From contig NZ_JONS01000005.1 of the NCBI RefSeq assembly GCF_000711965.1, forward strand, positions 1 to 64,000: DNA of 64,000 nt, written 5' to 3'. A program made the position numbers and the translations under genes. Shown piece by piece: positions 16,002 to 24,720 of this stretch (position 1 is the first letter of the stretch; each line of letters opens with the position of its first letter). Under the pieces are notes generated by a model, which made no database searches, was not told the DNA's origin, and saw only the letters and a program-made list of their open reading frames with translations. The DNA comes from Actinomyces israelii DSM 43320 (GTDB lineage: Bacteria; Actinomycetota; Actinomycetes; Actinomycetales; Actinomycetaceae).

Positions 16002-17534
16002 TTACTGAAGGTACTTCTTCTGCTCGTCGGTGGAGATGATGCTCGTGGACTGCCCGGCCGCGGTGTCCGCCCGGTGCTGGGGCTGGGGCACGGGGGCCCC
16101 GTCGGCGCGCCACTCGGCGTCGCGCGCCAGGATCCGGCGTCGGCGCACCTTCTCGCGCCGCGTGCGGCGCAGGCGGGAGTGGCCCTTGGCGGCGGCCCGC
16201 ACACGGGCGTCCTCGATGGGGTCGTCCTCCTTGGGCCGGCGCACGGCCGTCGTCTCGGCGCCGGGGCCGACGGCGGCGCCGTCGTCCTTCTGGAGGGCGA
16301 CGAGCTCCTCGGCCAGGCGCGCCACCTGCTCGGGCTGGGGGTCCTGGGTGACGGCGACCTGATCGACCTCCACGCGCGTGCGCGGCAGGGCGTAGGGCGC
16401 CTCCTTCTGGAGCCAGGCCACGATCTCCTCGCGCACGTAGCACTGGAGGGTGAAGACGTCGGAGGGGTTCTTGCCGGACACGGCGACGCGCAGCGTAACC
16501 GTGCCGCCAGCGGTGTCGGTCACGTCGAGGTTGGCGGTACGGCCGTCCCAGACGGGCGAGGATGCGACCAGGCGGGCGAGCTCGGCGCGCACCGAGGCGA
16601 CCGGCACCCGCCAGTCCAGGTCGAGGGTGAGGGTGCCGGTGTGCTGCGTGCCGCGCCGCGACCAGTTGGCGAAGGGGGTCTTGGTGAAGTAGGTCGAGGG
16701 GTAGATGAGACGGCGGTCGTCCCAGACGCGCACGACGACGTAGGTGAGCGTGATCTCCTCGATATAGCCCTGCTCCTCGTCCACGACGACGACGTCGTCC
16801 ACACGGATCGCGTCGGTCACGGCCAGCTGGAGGCCGGCGAAGACGTTGCCGAGCGTGGACTGGGCGGCGAGACCGGCGATCACCGAGACCAGACCGGCGG
16901 AGGCGAACAGGGAGCCCATGGCGAAGCGGGCCTCGGGGAAGGTCATGATCGCACCCACCAGGCCGCAGATGATGATGATCGCCTCGGCTACGCGCCGCAG
17001 GATCTGGGCCTGGGTGGTGACGCGGTTGGCGCGGCCGGGGTCGCCGCTGGAGCGCACGCCGCTGACGATGCTGGCCTCCAGCGCCTTGACCAGGCCGACG
17101 ACGACCCACGCGACGGCCAGGATGATGCAGATGCGCAGCGTCTGCATGGCGTACTGGACCCAGTCGGGCGTGGTGACCGCGAAGACGGCCAGCTGCGCGC
17201 CGAGGTAGGCGCCGGTGAGCCCGCCCAGGGCGTACAGGGCGTTGCGCGTGTAACGGCTGATCTCCGCGTAGATGGTCTGACGGCGTCCGAGCGTGCGCAG
17301 CACGACAATGCCGACGAAGGCGATGGCAATGCCTGCCAGGGCCCCCAGGCCCGCCCGCAGGGCGATGTAGAAGACGTTGACCGTGGTCGTGGCGACCGCT
17401 TCAACGGTCTGGGTGACGTCGGTGGTCGAGGGGGCTGAAGGAGAAGGGTCGGTGGAGGGATCGGCATCAGCGGCCGCCCGCACGCCAGGTGCGAGGGCCG
17501 CACTCGCCAGGACGGCGAGAGGAAGGGCGGTCAT
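16002..17534 (-). CDS. Mechanosensitive ion channel (MscS family)
   Basis: The 510-residue protein has a cleavable-looking signal peptide (LAVLASAALAPGVRA), three or more membrane helices between residues about 50 and 215, then the pore helix and beta domain: GLVSVIAGLAAQSTLGNVFAGLQLAVTDAIRVDD with the Gly/Ala packing pattern of TM3, and VVVVDEEQGYIEEITLTYVVVRVWDDRRLIYPSTYF, the standard MscS beta domain. A long basic/acidic cytoplasmic tail follows residue 390. It should release solutes on osmotic downshock. Monocistronic, with its own terminator. Confidence 0.9.
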   Translation of the reverse strand: MTALPLAVLASAALAPGVRAAADADPSTDPSPSAPSTTDVTQTVEAVATTTVNVFYIALRAGLGALAGIAIAFVGIVVLRTLGRRQTIYAEISRYTRNALYALGGLTGAYLGAQLAVFAVTTPDWVQYAMQTLRICIILAVAWVVVGLVKALEASIVSGVRSSGDPGRANRVTTQAQILRRVAEAIIIICGLVGAIMTFPEARFAMGSLFASAGLVSVIAGLAAQSTLGNVFAGLQLAVTDAIRVDDVVVVDEEQGYIEEITLTYVVVRVWDDRRLIYPSTYFTKTPFANWSRRGTQHTGTLTLDLDWRVPVASVRAELARLVASSPVWDGRTANLDVTDTAGGTVTLRVAVSGKNPSDVFTLQCYVREEIVAWLQKEAPYALPRTRVEVDQVAVTQDPQPEQVARLAEELVALQKDDGAAVGPGAETTAVRRPKEDDPIEDARVRAAAKGHSRLRRTRREKVRRRRILARDAEWRADGAPVPQPQHRADTAAGQSTSIISTDEQKKYLQ

Positions 17535-18310
17535 GCCGGCACCCTAGGGCCCGGTCCTGGGAGCCGGCTGTGCGAGACGGCAGGCGGCGGGGGCCGGGCA
17601 GCTCGACCTCCACCTCGATGCCCGTCGCTCAAAGGTCCTCGGCCGCCCCCAGCAGGCACTGCCCCACCTCGTCGACCAGGTCCACCCGCGCCGTGGGCGC
17701 CGGGGCGGGGCCGACGTCGTCACCAGCGCGATCGGCTCCATCGGCTCCGTCTTGGCACCACCACCTGGCGCTCCCTCTCTTCGTCGAGATCGGTCGTATT
17801 CCGGCTCGAGATCGGTTCACTTCCGCGCCGAGATCGGTCCGGTCCGACGGCAGGCGCCCCCACCGTCGGCCGTCCGCCGCCTCTGCGGGTCCCGGCCCGC
17901 CCCTGCACGCGGTCGTGCCCTCACTCACCGGGCCCGGTCGGTCAGGCGATGTCCGCGCGCCGCAGCACTGGCCGGCGCCGCCGCTCCGCCGCGGAACCGC
18001 GGAGTCCCGCCGATCCTCATCGAGTACGGCAGTGCCGGTCACCTTAAGAGTGCGTGGGAGCCGTCTTTTCCGGCCGAGACCGACCCCCAAGACCCCGGCA
18101 GCGCCCAGCGGGCCACGGACCGGCGCACGAAGAGTCCGCCGGACGCCGCGATCCACCTGCGTCCGCCTCGGGGCAGGCCGGGGCGGGCTCCTAGACCGTG
18201 ATCGGGTGCAGCGCCCGGGCGCCCGACCGTCCCGGCCCTCGCCCCCGGAAGCAACCACCTGGATGATCGAGCCCGGGCGCCACGACGCGGCGACAGCAGC
18301 ACAATAACGC
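17535..18310. other. 776-bp gap without gene between MscS and PadR genes
   Basis: No gene is convincing; open frames on both strands have random Arg/Pro/Gly-rich composition. It holds the 22-bp-period array (17785-17838). Its end (about 18140-18225) resembles 41805-41960, sharing the block CAGCGCCCGGGC and a CTGCG(T/C)CCGCCTCGGGGCA stretch, so the gap is built at least partly of dispersed repeats. Confidence 0.55.
17785..17838 (+). repeat. 22-bp-period GAGATCGGT array, three units
   Basis: CGAGATCGGT begins at 17785, 17807 and 17829, exactly 22 bp apart. The between-motif sequence of units 1 and 2 is related (TATTCCGGCT, TCACTTCCGCGC). Same motif and same 22-bp period recur at 19883, 26709, 41764, 52486, 60662 and 60970. 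Confidence 0.85.
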
Positions 18311-18327
18311 TAGACGTACTACGTCTA
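18311..18327. promoter_or_regulatory. Operator of PadR gene (TAGACGTA-C-TACGTCTA)
   Basis: A perfect 17-bp palindrome 60 bp upstream of the padR start, followed by TATCAT, a plausible -10. Position and symmetry fit autoregulation by the PadR dimer. Confidence 0.6.
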
Positions 18328-18386
18328 TCATAGTACGTTGGATGTATGAAACCTGCTCGCCCCCCGACCGGAGGAGGCGTCCGCGA

Positions 18387-18716
18387 GTGATCAGCGCCGA
18401 CGCCATCCGCGGCTACATCGACCTCATTGTGCTGTCTCTCCTACGGGACCGCCCCTCCTACGCCTACGAGCTCGCCAAGACCATCACCGAGGTCGCGGCG
18501 GGCGAGTACACGATCAAGCAGACCACGCTCTACTCCGCGCTCAAGCGCCTGGAGGCCGCCGGGCTCGTCTCCTCCTACGCGGACACCTCGGCCTCCGGCA
18601 AGCCCCGCACCTACTACCGCCTCACCGACGACGGCGCCGTCCACCTGACGGACAAGCTCGCCGAGTGGGAGGACACCAAGACCCTCATCGACCGATTCGC
18701 GCAAGGACACCGCTGA
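18387..18716 (+). CDS. PadR-family transcriptional regulator
   Basis: The 109-residue protein is a single PadR winged helix: GYIDLIVLSLLRDRPSYAYELAKTI, then YTIKQTTLYSALKRLEAAGLVSSYAD, then the wing GKPRTYYRLTDDG and a short C-terminal dimerisation helix. GTG at 18387 has GGAGG 9 bases upstream; the longer frame starts inside the operator region. Its stop overlaps the start of the permease-prefix gene, so the two are co-translated. PadR proteins next to permease-prefix proteins typically repress the pair. Confidence 0.92.
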   Translation: MISADAIRGYIDLIVLSLLRDRPSYAYELAKTITEVAAGEYTIKQTTLYSALKRLEAAGLVSSYADTSASGKPRTYYRLTDDGAVHLTDKLAEWEDTKTLIDRFAQGHR

Positions 18717-19810
18717 TGGACGCTATCGACACCTTTCTCGACGCCATGTTCGCCCCCTACCCCACCACCCCGCGCCTTCTGGAGGCCAAGGGCGAGCTGC
18801 ACGCCATGATGGAGGACGCCTACGCCGACGCCATCAGCAGGGGCAAGACCCACAATGAGGCCGTCGGTCAGGTCATCACCGACTTCGGCAACCTCGAGGA
18901 GCTCGCCCCGGCTCTCGGCATCCTCCCCGACATCCGCTCAGCCCGGACCGGCAGCGCGGCCGCTGCGCCTCAGGCCGCGCCCGGCGTCGGCGGGGCGCCC
19001 GGCAACGGTGCGGCACCCGCCGCAGAGCCCGGATACCCCGCCGTCACCCTTCCAGAGGCGCAGGCGCTCGCCGAGGCCCGCCGGACGACCGGCCGGCTGC
19101 TGGGCCGGGGCGTCGCCCTGTTCATCCTGTCCCCCATCCCCCTGCTCATCGCGAGCGGGCTGAGCGGCGACGGCACGAGGCCGAGCGGCCTCGGCGCGCA
19201 GTGGACCGTCCTCATCGGCCTCGTCCTCACCCTGGGGACTGTCACGGCTGGGGTGCTCACCCTCATGCGGCGGCACCGGTCCTTCGTGGGCCTGGAGCAC
19301 CTGATCGACGGAAGGTTCACGCAGAACCCGGTCGCCTCCGCCTGGGCCGCCCGCCTGCGCGTGGACAACGAGGGGCCCCGCTCACGCGCCCTCATGGCCG
19401 CCGTCGGGCTGTGGATCCTCTCGCCGATCCCGACCGTGGCCGCGCTCACCCTCTCCGGCCAGTACAACCTCTACCCCGCCCTCGGCGTCGCCCTCACTCT
19501 CGCGCTCGTCGCGACCGGCCTGCGCATCCTCCTGCCGACCTCCTGGGCGTCCTCGACCCACGAGACCCTCATCGAGGAGGGCCGCCCGGCGGCCGGTCCG
19601 GGGCAGTGGGTCCGGTGGGACACGGGCAACCCCGTCGTCAGCGCCATCGCCGCCATCTACTGGCCCACGACTCTCGTAGTCTTCCTGGTCTGGGGAGTCG
19701 TCTTCGACGGATGGGGCATCTGCTGGATCGTGTGGCCGGTCGCCGGCGTCCTCTTCGGCGGGTTCTCCGCCTTCATCTCCGCCCTGTCCGGTCGACGGGT
19801 CGGGCGCTGA
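18716..19810 (+). CDS. Permease-prefix domain 1 membrane protein
   Basis: The 364-residue protein starts MDAIDTFLDAMFAPYPTTPR and continues with the helical permease-prefix domain 1 (about residues 1-75, ending NLEELAPALGI), a Pro/Ala linker and six membrane helices in three pairs (about 120-160, 220-260 and 300-345). Such proteins accompany PadR regulators in Firmicutes and Actinobacteria and sense or respond to envelope stress by unknown means. ATG at 18716 overlaps the padR TGA (TGATG). Confidence 0.85.
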   Translation: MDAIDTFLDAMFAPYPTTPRLLEAKGELHAMMEDAYADAISRGKTHNEAVGQVITDFGNLEELAPALGILPDIRSARTGSAAAAPQAAPGVGGAPGNGAAPAAEPGYPAVTLPEAQALAEARRTTGRLLGRGVALFILSPIPLLIASGLSGDGTRPSGLGAQWTVLIGLVLTLGTVTAGVLTLMRRHRSFVGLEHLIDGRFTQNPVASAWAARLRVDNEGPRSRALMAAVGLWILSPIPTVAALTLSGQYNLYPALGVALTLALVATGLRILLPTSWASSTHETLIEEGRPAAGPGQWVRWDTGNPVVSAIAAIYWPTTLVVFLVWGVVFDGWGICWIVWPVAGVLFGGFSAFISALSGRRVGR

Positions 19811-19820
19811 GGCCGCCGGG

Positions 19821-19914
19821 CTCGCCCCGAGCATCCCCCTCGGCGCTCTCCACGCCGCGCCCGGCCCCGACGTCGGGACCGGACCGATCTCGACGCGGAG
19901 GTGAACCGATCTCG
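19821..19914 (-). repeat. 94-bp dispersed repeat ending in 22-bp-period array (copy 1)
   Basis: About 60 bp of unique lead (CTCGCCCCGAGC... to GACGTCGGGACCGG) are followed by two ACCGATCTCG units at 19883 and 19905, 22 bp apart. The whole block is repeated at 26650-26740 with a few substitutions and two 2-base gaps. Both copies lie in the gap after the end of a plus-strand operon. Confidence 0.85.
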
Positions 19915-19968
19915 GCGAAGGGGGGCGCAGGAGCGGGAGGGGCGAGCGCGGGGCGGACAGGGGCGGCC

Positions 19969-20220
19969 TCAGACCTGCCGGTCGGGCTCCCACCGCCTGG
20001 CCATGCGCTCCAGCTCGGCAATGACCTCACCGGTGTCCCACCGCCCGGCACCGGAGACATAGCCGACGACGAAGGCCGTCATGGGCGCACCCGGGCGGGA
20101 GGGCCCGTGGGCCACGGCGGAGATGAGGGCCAGGAGATCGTCGCGGTGCTCGGCCACCACCTGCGGGTCGAGGTCGAGGCGCTCGCACACGGCGTCCAGC
20201 CAGTGCTGCATCTGCTCCAT
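19969..20220 (-). CDS. DUF6457 domain protein
   Basis: The 83-residue product starts MEQMQHWLDAVCERLDLDPQ and shows the DUF6457 core (VVAEHRDDLLALISAVAHGPSRPGAPMTAFVVGYVSG). This small helical actinobacterial protein is often encoded beside molybdenum-cofactor genes; here it lies 1.2 kb from the molybdo-enzyme operon dmsABC, which fits that association. ATG at 20220 is the most likely start since the family begins with this helix; a longer frame to 20286 is possible. No enzyme activity is known. Confidence 0.8.
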   Translation of the reverse strand: MEQMQHWLDAVCERLDLDPQVVAEHRDDLLALISAVAHGPSRPGAPMTAFVVGYVSGAGRWDTGEVIAELERMARRWEPDRQV

Positions 20221-20426
20221 CTTGACCCGCTCGTCCCGCAATCCCCGCCCCTTGTCGTTGCGCCCCGGGAAGGGGCCGTGTCTCACAGGCGGGCCCGTTC
20301 CCGCCTGGCCGGTGCGCCGCGCACCCGACCCGCATGATACTCACACGACCCGGATGCCTGCACACCCCTGGAAATCGGCTGCTCGGCCGTACCACACAGG
20401 CGCCTTGCGAGCCGCGCCGACCCGGG

Positions 20427-21203
20427 CTACGCCCGCGCCGTCCCCGGCCGCCCGCGGGCCCTCTGCGCATCAGAAGGAGGACTGGACCCCGACTCCGCCC
20501 TGGAGGAGGTGGAGTGGGCCCTCTCCGCATCAGAGGGAGGACCGGCCGTCTTCGACAGCGCCTCCAGGACCCGGCTGCGGCCCAGAGAGGTGCGGCCCGA
20601 CGCCGAGATCCGCGCCAGCTGCCAGGGAGGCGCCAGGGAGATGAAGGTGTTCATCACCAGCTCCGGGGCATCGACCATCCCGGTGCGCATCCAGGAGGTG
20701 ATGACAACCAGGGTGTTGTGGACCTGCTGGGATATCGCCATCGTCACCCACAGCTCGCTCACCGGCTGGTCGAGGTGGCGCACGAAGTCCTCGACGTACC
20801 GGGCGACCACCTCCTCGAAGTAGGCGGAGATCCGGGCGCGCACCAGCGCCCCCTCCTCCCCCAGGAACACGTGGCGGTAGATGTCGGCGTCGGCGCGCAC
20901 CTGCTCGAGCACGCCGATGTAGGCCTGACGCCAACGCAGCAGGTAGTGCTCCGGGTCGTCCTCCAGAAGCGTGTCGAGCCCGGCCAGGGAGTCGGAGAGC
21001 CGGTCAATGAGATGGGCGGCCAGCAGGTCCGCCGGGGTCTGGGCGTGGGCGTAGAAGGTCGTGCGAGACACCCCGGCGCGCGCAGCGATCTCCGAGACGG
21101 TCAGGAGCTCGGCGGGCCTCTGCGCGGCGAGCTCGCGCAGGACCTCGATCAGCCGGTGGCGGGCGCGCAGGTAGCGGGGATCGTCCTGGGTCCTGCGGGA
21201 CAC
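20427..21203 (-). CDS. TetR-family regulator, divergent to dmsABC
   Basis: The 258-residue protein has a TetR N-terminal HTH (LIEVLRELAAQRPAELLTVSEIAARAGVSRTTFYAHA, about residues 18-52) and a helical ligand domain to about residue 205. The last 50 residues are unusual: low complexity with the repeated motif PPSDA(E/Q)RA, matching a direct DNA repeat (CTCTSCGCATCAGARGGAGGA at about 20460 and 20520). It is transcribed away from dmsA with a 271-bp shared gap, so it probably controls the DMSO reductase operon; the inducer is unknown. Confidence 0.87.
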   Translation of the reverse strand: MSRRTQDDPRYLRARHRLIEVLRELAAQRPAELLTVSEIAARAGVSRTTFYAHAQTPADLLAAHLIDRLSDSLAGLDTLLEDDPEHYLLRWRQAYIGVLEQVRADADIYRHVFLGEEGALVRARISAYFEEVVARYVEDFVRHLDQPVSELWVTMAISQQVHNTLVVITSWMRTGMVDAPELVMNTFISLAPPWQLARISASGRTSLGRSRVLEALSKTAGPPSDAERAHSTSSRAESGSSPPSDAQRARGRPGTARA

Positions 21204-21474
21204 GCTCCCGTCCTTCCTGCGTCCAACCGCCGGTAGCCTGCCTCAATCCTCCCACCGTGCGCGCCGTCGAGCAGCGAGCGGACGCGCCGTCTGAGCGATT
21301 CTCGGCATCCGCACATCACGCATTACAGCATCCCGGCACGCGCTCGCGTGCCGGCGAGGCCGATCTTCCCCAGCGATGGCGCCGCGCCCACGACAACTAT
21401 CCAACAGATGTTCATTAAAGATACTCTGGGGTCCCGGGATCGACGACGTTTCACCGCTGTCAAAGGAGACACCT

Positions 21475-24057
21475 GTGACCCCAGCTGACTCCAGGGTCGT
21501 AGTCGGCCCTTCCGCCGGAACCTCCCGGCGCTCCTTCCTCAAGTGGTCGGGCATTGCCGCCGGCGCCGCCGGCCTGGTCGCCACCGCCACCTACCTGGGG
21601 ATGCCGAGCAGCAGCCCGCCGCCGGCCCGCGCCGTCGAGGGCATGGAGGAGGCGGACAGGACCGTCTGGTCGGCCTGCACCGTCAACTGCGGCTCGCGCT
21701 GCCCCCTGCGGCTGCAGGTCAAGGACGGCACGGTGGTGCGGGTCCTGCCCGAGAACACCGGCGATGACACCCTGGGCAGCCAGCGGGTGCGCGCGTGCGT
21801 GCGCGGCCGATCCATCCGCCACCGCATCTACAACCCGGACCGGCTCAAGAAGCCACTCAAGCGCAAGCCGGGCACCAGGCGCGGCGATGGCCAGTGGGAG
21901 GAGATCTCCTGGGAGCAGGCTCTGACCGAGATCGCCGAGAAGATGACCCGGCTCAAGGCCGACTACGGCAATGAGGCCTTCTACATCAACTACGGCACCG
22001 GCACGCTGGGCGCCACCATGGCCTGCTCCTGGCCTCCGGACCAGACGGCCTTCGCCCGCCTGATGAACTGCTGGGGCGGCTACCTGGACCACTACTCGGA
22101 CTACTCCACCACCGAGATCACCGCCGCCTACCCCTACTTCTACGGCAGCTGGACCGCCACGAACTCCCTGGACGACGCCGCCCACTCCAAGCTGCAGGTG
22201 CTCTTCGGGAACAACCCGCTGGAGACCCGCATGTCCGGCGGCGGCCACACCTTCGTGTCCCAGCAGACCCGCAGGCTCTCCGGGGTGCGCACCATCGTCG
22301 TCGATCCCCGCTACTCCGAGACCGCCGCCCTGCTGGCCGACGAGTGGGTGGCGGTGCGCCCGGGCACCGACGCCGCCCTGATCGCCGGGATGATCCACGT
22401 CATGCTCGCCGAGGGCCTGCACGACCAGGCCTTCCTGGACCGCTACTGCATCGGCTTCGACGAGCAGCACATGCCCGCCGGCGCCCCGGCCGGAGCCTCC
22501 TACCGCTCCTACATCGAGGGCAAGGGGCCCGACGGCGTGGAGAAGACCCCCTCCTGGGCCGCCGAGATCTGCGGGGTGCCGGCCGACCGGATCATGCGCC
22601 TGGCCCGTGAGATCGCCGGGGCCAAGCCCTGCGCCATCAACCAGGGCTGGGGCCCGCAGCGCCATGCCAACGGCGAGAACGCCTCGCGCGCGGTGTTCCT
22701 GCTGGCCTGCGTCACCGGCAACGTCGGCATCCCCGGCGGCGGCACCGGGGGCCGGGAGGGCTCTCCGTCCCTGCCCCTGGTGCGGACCTTCAACACCTCG
22801 ACGGTCAACCCCTCCAACCGGATCATCTCGGTGTTCTCCTGGCTCGACGCCATCGACCACGGCGAACAGATGGACACCTTCAACGCCGGGGTGTGCGAGA
22901 AGCCGGAGCCGGGCGTGCGAGCAGCCAAGGTCCCCGTTGACGAGCAGGGGAGCCCCACCAACGTGGCGCTGAGCGTCCCCATCAAGATGGTGTGGCAGTA
23001 CGCGGGCAACTCCCTGGTCAACCAGACCGGGGACAACAACCGCTCGGCGGAGATCCTCCGGGACGACTCCAAGTGCGAGCTCATCGTCGTGTGCGACATC
23101 CAGATGACCGTCTCGGCCCGCTACGCCGACTACCTGCTGCCGGGCACCTCCGCCGCCGAGGAGTTCGACCTCCACCCCGGGGAGAACGCCTCCCCCATGG
23201 CCTACGGGATCATGTCCTCCCAGGCCATCGAGCCGCTCTACGAGTGCCGCTCCGTGTTCGACATCTGCGGCCGGCTCGCCGAGATTCTGGGGGTCTCCGA
23301 CGCCTACTACGACGGCAAGGACCGCGAGGGCTGGCTGCGCGACGTCATCGAGACCTCCCGCGCAGAGGACCCCGACCTGCCCACCTACGAGCAGTGGGTG
23401 GAGATGGGCATGTACCGCCGCAACGCCGGTCCGGTCGTCCCCCTGGATGACTTCCGCGCCGACCCGGAGGCCAACCCCCTGAAGACGCCGTCGGGCCGCA
23501 TCGAGATCTACTCCCAGCGCCTGGCCAAGATGGCCGAGAAGTGGACCTGGGACGACTTCCGCCCCGCCCTGGCCGGGGACCTGCTCGCCCCCCTGCCGGA
23601 GTACACCGAGACCTGGGAGGGGCCGGCGGAGGCGCGCGGCTCGGAGAAGTACCCGCTGCAGATCATCGGCCACCACTACAAGCAGCGCACTCACTCCACC
23701 TACGGCAATGTCGACTGGATGAAGGAGGCGCACCACCAGCACCTGGCCATGAACCCCGTCGATGCCCGGGCCCGCGGCATCAGCAGCGGAGACCTGGTCT
23801 TCGCCTACAACGACCGCGGCACCATCCGCATCGAGGCCCGCGTCACCGAACGGATCGTGCCCGGCGTCGTCGACCTGCCCCAGGGCGCCTGGTACGACCC
23901 CCGCCCCGCTGACGAGGTCGCCCCGCCGCCGGGGGCCAATCCCGACCGGCCCGTGGACGTGGCCGGCTCGGTCAACACCCTGACCTCGTTGCACCCCTCC
24001 CCGTTGGCCAAGGGCAACGCGGTCCACACCGCCACCGTGCAGGTCGTCAAGGCCTAG
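21475..24057 (+). CDS. dmsA: Anaerobic DMSO/TMAO-type reductase, catalytic molybdopterin subunit
   Basis: The 860-residue protein is a DmsA/YnfE-like molybdo-bis-MGD enzyme. It begins with a Tat signal (SRRSFLKWSGIAAGAAGLVATA), then an N-terminal [4Fe-4S] site with C68, C72, C76 and C108. The serine-containing SDYSTTE stretch (about residues 208-214) probably supplies the Mo ligand; GWGPQRHANGENASRA and TGNVGIPGGGTGGREG are the typical cofactor-binding blocks, and the C-terminal molydop-binding domain covers about 725-855. It should reduce DMSO or another S/N-oxide on the outer face of the membrane. GTG at 21475 has AAAGGAG upstream. First of four genes. Confidence 0.93.
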   Translation: MTPADSRVVVGPSAGTSRRSFLKWSGIAAGAAGLVATATYLGMPSSSPPPARAVEGMEEADRTVWSACTVNCGSRCPLRLQVKDGTVVRVLPENTGDDTLGSQRVRACVRGRSIRHRIYNPDRLKKPLKRKPGTRRGDGQWEEISWEQALTEIAEKMTRLKADYGNEAFYINYGTGTLGATMACSWPPDQTAFARLMNCWGGYLDHYSDYSTTEITAAYPYFYGSWTATNSLDDAAHSKLQVLFGNNPLETRMSGGGHTFVSQQTRRLSGVRTIVVDPRYSETAALLADEWVAVRPGTDAALIAGMIHVMLAEGLHDQAFLDRYCIGFDEQHMPAGAPAGASYRSYIEGKGPDGVEKTPSWAAEICGVPADRIMRLAREIAGAKPCAINQGWGPQRHANGENASRAVFLLACVTGNVGIPGGGTGGREGSPSLPLVRTFNTSTVNPSNRIISVFSWLDAIDHGEQMDTFNAGVCEKPEPGVRAAKVPVDEQGSPTNVALSVPIKMVWQYAGNSLVNQTGDNNRSAEILRDDSKCELIVVCDIQMTVSARYADYLLPGTSAAEEFDLHPGENASPMAYGIMSSQAIEPLYECRSVFDICGRLAEILGVSDAYYDGKDREGWLRDVIETSRAEDPDLPTYEQWVEMGMYRRNAGPVVPLDDFRADPEANPLKTPSGRIEIYSQRLAKMAEKWTWDDFRPALAGDLLAPLPEYTETWEGPAEARGSEKYPLQIIGHHYKQRTHSTYGNVDWMKEAHHQHLAMNPVDARARGISSGDLVFAYNDRGTIRIEARVTERIVPGVVDLPQGAWYDPRPADEVAPPPGANPDRPVDVAGSVNTLTSLHPSPLAKGNAVHTATVQVVKA

Positions 24058-24081
24058 GACTGCCACAGGAAGTGAATCACC

Positions 24082-24720
24082 ATGACTGAGAGCCTCACCC
24101 GGGAACGCGCCGCCTACGGCTTCTTCTTCGACCAGAGCCTGTGCACCGGCTGCAAGGCCTGCCAGGTCGCCTGCAAGGACAAGCACGACCTGCCCGTGGG
24201 CGTGACCTGGCGCCGGGTGGTGGAGTACGCCGGCGGCACCTGGCAGTGCGCGGGCAGCACCTTCTCACCCAGCGTGTTCGCCTACTACACCTCCGTGTCC
24301 TGCAACCACTGCGAGGACCCCGTGTGCGTCGAGGTCTGCCCCACCACCGCCATGTCGGTGCGCGACGACGGCACGGTGTGGGTGGACCAGGACAAGTGCG
24401 TGGGCTGCCGCTACTGCCAGTGGGCCTGCCCCTACGGCGCGCCCCAGCTCGACCCGCGCAGCGGCCACATGTCCAAGTGCGACCTGTGCTACGACTACCG
24501 CTCCACCGGGCAGGACCCCGCCTGCGTCAGCGCCTGCCCCTCACGCGCCCTGGACTGGGGGCCCATCGAGCGGCTGCGCGCCGAGCACGGAGACCAGGCG
24601 GGCATCGCCCCCCTGCCCGACCCCTCTTTGACCAAGCCGCACCTGGTCATCAAGCCGCACCGCGACGCCCAGAGCTGGGACGAGGGCACCGGCAGCATCA
24701 TGAACCCGAAGGAGATCTGA
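24082..24720 (+). CDS. dmsB: DMSO reductase iron-sulfur subunit
   Basis: The 212-residue ferredoxin-like protein carries the four Cys groups expected for four [4Fe-4S] clusters: CTGCKACQVAC (residues about 20-30), CNHCEDPVCVEVCP, CVGCRYCQWACP and CDLCYDY...CVSACP. It passes electrons from DmsC to DmsA. ATG at 24082, 24 bp after dmsA; its stop overlaps the dmsC ATG. Confidence 0.95.
   Translation: MTESLTRERAAYGFFFDQSLCTGCKACQVACKDKHDLPVGVTWRRVVEYAGGTWQCAGSTFSPSVFAYYTSVSCNHCEDPVCVEVCPTTAMSVRDDGTVWVDQDKCVGCRYCQWACPYGAPQLDPRSGHMSKCDLCYDYRSTGQDPACVSACPSRALDWGPIERLRAEHGDQAGIAPLPDPSLTKPHLVIKPHRDAQSWDEGTGSIMNPKEI

Noticed and set aside
15108-17438. 776-codon plus-strand frame
   Set aside because: Antisense shadow of msrB and the mechanosensitive channel gene.
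17785-17838. CRISPR array
   Set aside because: Only three units of 22 bp, no unique spacers between conserved repeats, and the same unit is dispersed at seven other places; no cas gene.
17629-18258. 209-codon minus-strand frame before PadR
   Set aside because: Arg/Gly/Pro-rich, includes the 22-bp array as DRTDLGAEVNRSR; no ribosome site or domain.
18342-18386. Longer N-terminus of the PadR protein
   Set aside because: Starts just after the operator and lacks a ribosome site; the GTG at 18387 has one and matches the family start.
21460-24186. 908-codon minus-strand frame
   Set aside because: Antisense shadow of dmsA; no domain, Gly/Val/Asp/His-rich.
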